Below are positions 61,451 through 64,000 of a DNA stretch of 64,000 nucleotides, in pieces. The DNA lies in NCBI RefSeq assembly GCF_004006175.1, contig NZ_CP033219.1:2480001-2544000 (forward strand). Direction: 5' to 3'. The DNA comes from Parasedimentitalea marina. GTDB lineage: Bacteria > Pseudomonadota > Alphaproteobacteria > Rhodobacterales > Rhodobacteraceae. The position numbers and the translations under genes were made by a program. Below the pieces are notes generated by a model. It was given only the letters and a program-made list of their open reading frames with translations. It did no database searches and had not been told where the DNA came from. Each line of letters opens with the position of its first letter. The first letter of the stretch is position 1.

Positions 61451-61789
61451 TTAGCCACCCTCGCCCGGGGCTTCTGAGAAGTATTTCGCCAGTTTGTCGG
61501 CTTCACCGTCTTTTTCCTCGGCATCTGGCAGCGGATCTTTCTTAGAGATGATCACCGGCCAAAGTTCCGCGTACTTCCGGTTGAACTCAACCCACTTGTC
61601 CATGTCTGGCTCGGTATCCGGGCGGATGGCATCTGCGGGGCATTCCGGTTCACACACACCACAATCGATGCATTCATCGGGGTGAATGACCAGTGCATTC
61701 TCGCCCTCATAGAAACAGTCGACCGGACAAACTTCGACGCAGTCGGTATATTTGCAGGCGATGCAGTTGTCTGTAACGATGTAGGTCAT
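61451..61789 (-). CDS. fdxA: Ferredoxin FdxA (7Fe-8S type)
   Basis: 112 residues. Small electron carrier with one [3Fe-4S] and one [4Fe-4S] cluster. The N-terminal set [20 protein letters not shown] lacks the cysteine that would make the first site a regular 4Fe motif, and the second set is [12 protein letters not shown]. The C-terminal ~50 residues form the long tail of this family ([20 protein letters not shown]). Follows the S4 protein on the same strand 62 bases later; a common order in roseobacters with carD next. Confidence 0.96.
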   Translation of the reverse strand: MTYIVTDNCIACKYTDCVEVCPVDCFYEGENALVIHPDECIDCGVCEPECPADAIRPDTEPDMDKWVEFNRKYAELWPVIISKKDPLPDAEEKDGEADKLAKYFSEAPGEGG

Positions 61790-61851
61790 TGGCCAAGTCC
61801 AGTTTGAATCATACCGCCTAGCTAAATCAGAGCCCGCCCCACTTCAAGGTG

Positions 61852-62226
61852 TCAAAACGTGTCTCTCCGTCGGCTAAGATCAAGCTCGCGGCGTTCCTTC
61901 TTACTCGGACGGCCTTTTCCCTCAAAGCGGGGATTGGCCGGAACATTGTCCTGCTTTTCTGTCATATCGAAGTACAGCGCCTGAGCTTCGGGCGCCGGTC
62001 CACGCCGGGTGCCGATCGCCTGTACCCGCACCACCCGGACCTGGCGACCCTGGGAAAAGGTAAGAACATCCCCCGGGACCACCATTTGGGCTGGTTTTAA
62101 AATCTTGTTGCCGTTCAGGCGGACATGACCCGCAGTGATCTGTTTGGCCGACAGGCTGCGGGTCTTAAAGAACCGCGCCTGCCACAACCATTTATCAATC
62201 CGGATCTTGCCCGCCGTATCCGGCAT
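61852..62226 (-). CDS. S4-domain RNA-binding protein (Hsp15-like)
   Basis: 124 residues. An N-terminal S4 domain (RIDKWLWQARFFKTRSLSAK, QITAGHVRLNGNKILKPAQM, VVPGDVLTFSQGRQVRVVRV) and a basic C-terminal tail (PSKKERRELDLSRRRDTF). Hsp15 in E. coli binds 50S subunits carrying stalled nascent chains. The start is 4 bases past the helicase stop, so the two are coupled, which agrees with an RNA/ribosome-related function for both. Confidence 0.93.
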   Translation of the reverse strand: MPDTAGKIRIDKWLWQARFFKTRSLSAKQITAGHVRLNGNKILKPAQMVVPGDVLTFSQGRQVRVVRVQAIGTRRGPAPEAQALYFDMTEKQDNVPANPRFEGKGRPSKKERRELDLSRRRDTF

Positions 62227-62230
62227 CAGA

Positions 62231-64000
62231 TCATTTACCCTGCTTCAAACCCATCAGCGCTGCTGCAAATGGGTTGTCAGGATCGATCTTTTTCTCAGGC
62301 TTAGGTGGCCGAGACGAGAAAGTCTTGGCCCCTTGCTGAGGGCGACCGCCCTTTTTGCCCGCAGCCCCTTTGCCAGGGCCACCCTTGCCCTGCGGCTTGC
62401 CACCACGGGGCTTGCCCTGGGGTTTGCCACCCCGGCCTGCGCCGCCTTCGGCGTCGGCGTTTTGCCCACGACGTTGGCCACGTTGACCGCCACCCTGGTT
62501 ATTACGGCCCCAGGTAAAGGTGACAAACTGTTCCATCTCAGGCGCAGCTTCGGGTGTCTCTGCCTTGGCTGGTTCTGCAGCATCAGCGTCAACGGCTGGT
62601 TCTGCAATCCCTGCATCCGCTGCTGGGGCCTCGGCTGCCGCCTCGGCGCTTACGGTGGCCTCGGCTGGCGCCTCGGCAGTGGCGGCAGTTTCATCTGCCG
62701 CAGCAGGATCATCAGCCGCGGCCTCGGTGACTGCCGCGTCAGACTGGCTTACCTTGGCGACCTGAGGTTTCACCTCAGCAGAGGCTTTGACCTTAACCCG
62801 CTCACCTTTTTCAGCCTTGTAGCCAAGACCGCTCATCAGGTCGGCAAACTGTTCCAGTGTCATGCCGGTAATGGACAGCATGTCGGGCTTGGCCTCAAAG
62901 CCACCACGGCTGTCTTCGCCACGCAACATATCCGCCAGACGCTCCAGCATGTCGATACGGATCGCCCGCGCACCCGCTGCACGGTAGCCACACATGGTGT
63001 CATAGCCCTTTGGCGCAGTGGCATCCGCAGGCACCGTCACCAGCCCCGGAGGCGGTGCCTCGGGGAATTCCTGCAATCCCTGCACCAAAGACCACAGCAC
63101 CAGACGCAGCCGCGTCGGAGCTGGCTTCAGCAGCAGCGGCATAAAGATGGTGAACTGGCCGAAACGGATACCATGCTTACGCAGAGCGCCGCGCGAATCC
63201 TGGTCCAGATCTTTAACTTCTTGGGCAACGTCCGCGCGCGGCAGAATACCCAGAGCTTCAACCATGCGAAAGGCAAAGCCCCGAGCCAGACCGGTCAGCG
63301 CATCGTCACTTTGCAAGGCAATCAGCGGTTCAAACAGAGCCGCGATTTTACGACTGATGAAGTGCTGCAGGCGGCGTTCCACCTTTTGAGCAACATCCGA
63401 ACCCGCAGCCTCATCAACAAATACTGTGATTGTCGGGTTCAATGGATCCGCGCCGGCCACCAATTTGCCAACTGCGTGTTCGCCCCACATCAATCCACCC
63501 TGTTCGGTGAAATCGATCTCGGTATCAGGTGCGTTATAGAACCGGTCAGCACGCAAATGGAATTGCGGCGCCAAAGCCTGCAGTGAAGCTGATTTCAAAG
63601 CTTTCGCTTCGGCCCCCTGCGCGCTTTTGTCCGGAGAAAACCGGAAACCTTCAAGCCGACCAACGAATTCGCCTTCGACGGTCACATCACCTTTGTCATT
63701 CACTTCGGCCAAGAGGGCCTCCTTCTGTTTGAGCCGGCGCAAAAGCACGGATGTGCGCCGATCCACAAATCTTTGAGTCAAACGCTCGTGCAATGCGTCC
63801 GACAATCTGTCTTCTACAGCGCGGGTTTGCCCACGCCAATGGCTTTCGTCACGAAGCCAACCTTTCCTTTGCGAAACATATGTCCACGTACGAATAAAGG
63901 CCAACCGTTTGGACAAAGTATCGATATTGCCGTCGGTGCGGTCAATCAACTTTATCTGACGCGCGATCCAATCGTCCGGTATCACGTTCCGTTCGACCAA
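62231..64000 (-). CDS. Large SUV3-like helicase, C-terminal part (partial)
   Basis: The window ends inside the gene; 589 residues are visible and the ATPase core lies outside. Recognisable is the SUV3/MgpS-like C-terminal region (LSKRLAFIRTWTYVSQRKGW, LHERLTQRFVDRRTSVLLRR, YDTMCGYRAAGARAIRIDML). An Ala/Glu/Pro-rich low-complexity stretch follows (about 390-500), then a Gly/Arg/Gln/Lys-rich tail (GGGQRGQRRGQNADAEGGAG, GKPRGGKPQGKGGPGKGAAG) that probably binds RNA. It is likely an RNA helicase. Downstream S4 gene is coupled. The first visible codon is internal. Confidence 0.88.
   Translation of the reverse strand: MVERNVIPDDWIARQIKLIDRTDGNIDTLSKRLAFIRTWTYVSQRKGWLRDESHWRGQTRAVEDRLSDALHERLTQRFVDRRTSVLLRRLKQKEALLAEVNDKGDVTVEGEFVGRLEGFRFSPDKSAQGAEAKALKSASLQALAPQFHLRADRFYNAPDTEIDFTEQGGLMWGEHAVGKLVAGADPLNPTITVFVDEAAGSDVAQKVERRLQHFISRKIAALFEPLIALQSDDALTGLARGFAFRMVEALGILPRADVAQEVKDLDQDSRGALRKHGIRFGQFTIFMPLLLKPAPTRLRLVLWSLVQGLQEFPEAPPPGLVTVPADATAPKGYDTMCGYRAAGARAIRIDMLERLADMLRGEDSRGGFEAKPDMLSITGMTLEQFADLMSGLGYKAEKGERVKVKASAEVKPQVAKVSQSDAAVTEAAADDPAAADETAATAEAPAEATVSAEAAAEAPAADAGIAEPAVDADAAEPAKAETPEAAPEMEQFVTFTWGRNNQGGGQRGQRRGQNADAEGGAGRGGKPQGKPRGGKPQGKGGPGKGAAGKKGGRPQQGAKTFSSRPPKPEKKIDPDNPFAAALMGLKQGK

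Overview
The window is from an alphaproteobacterium of the Rhodobacterales, most likely the Roseobacter group. Four things point there: a complete RcGTA-type gene transfer agent (GTA) cluster, an alphaproteobacterial-type pyruvate dehydrogenase E2, a CarD/FdxA/S4/SUV3-like helicase neighbourhood, and three copies of a short intergenic motif I associate with that family. Genus cannot be fixed from the sequence alone. Apart from the repeats and the GTA block, this is core chromosome: no integrase, transposase, plasmid gene, CRISPR array or rRNA was seen, and only one tRNA (Asn).

Layout. 1-5 kb: end of the pyruvate dehydrogenase operon (E1 beta, E2), then cysK and cysE on the minus strand. 5.0-19.7 kb: the GTA structural cluster, seventeen genes on the minus strand from g1 (small terminase) to g15 (tail fibre/host specificity), plus a small overlapping gene after g15. 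A promoter-like site sits upstream of g1 and two repeat-type hairpin elements interrupt the operon. 19.8-27.4 kb: a VOC protein, then the fatty acid block fabD-fabG-acpP ... fabF-mltG, into which a diverged HisA paralogue and a PilZ-domain membrane protein are inserted. 27.6-32.1 kb: a cytochrome b561-YceI fusion facing a free-standing YceI protein, a membrane protein, and the ribosomal operon rpsF-rpsR-rplI. 32.2-36.9 kb: glycine-zipper lipoprotein, lytic transglycosylase, aquaporin, Tat-exported CpdB-type phosphodiesterase/nucleotidase, glutathione S-transferase. 37.4-43.6 kb: two near-identical flagellin genes 5.3 kb apart, flanking trigger factor, a porin and a DEDDh exonuclease. 43.9-46.6 kb: tRNA-Asn, a small monooxygenase-like protein, an acyl-CoA synthetase, and a 58-codon gene.

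46.7-54.7 kb is a denitrification island: norCBQD with two small membrane genes, pseudoazurin, nirV and nirK. Together these would reduce nitrite to NO (NirK, fed by pseudoazurin) and NO to N2O (NorCB, activated by NorQ/NorD). Three TTG-N8-CAA boxes sit at similar distances (about 69-76 nt) before norC, pseudoazurin and nirK, as expected for an FNR/NnrR-type regulator. In this sequence norB and norQ carry three single-base homopolymer frameshifts within about 0.8 kb, so NO reductase may be broken, or this stretch may be badly sequenced.

54.9-64 kb: a PAS-domain aerotaxis-like cytosolic protein, a KefB/C-type cation:proton antiporter, divergent cobT and cobS (late cobamide assembly), carD, fdxA, an S4 RNA-binding protein and the C-terminal part of a large helicase running off the window.

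The known highlight is the GTA. The less explained features are: (a) a hairpin plus GA(G)TATTTYT...AGATGAAG motif found three times, each time just 3' of a minus-strand gene and once inside the GTA operon; (b) a palindromic element present between GTA g11 and g12 and again near mltG; (c) a HisA paralogue with a changed catalytic position beside acpP; (d) the clustered nor frameshifts; (e) mosaic identity of the two flagellin genes.
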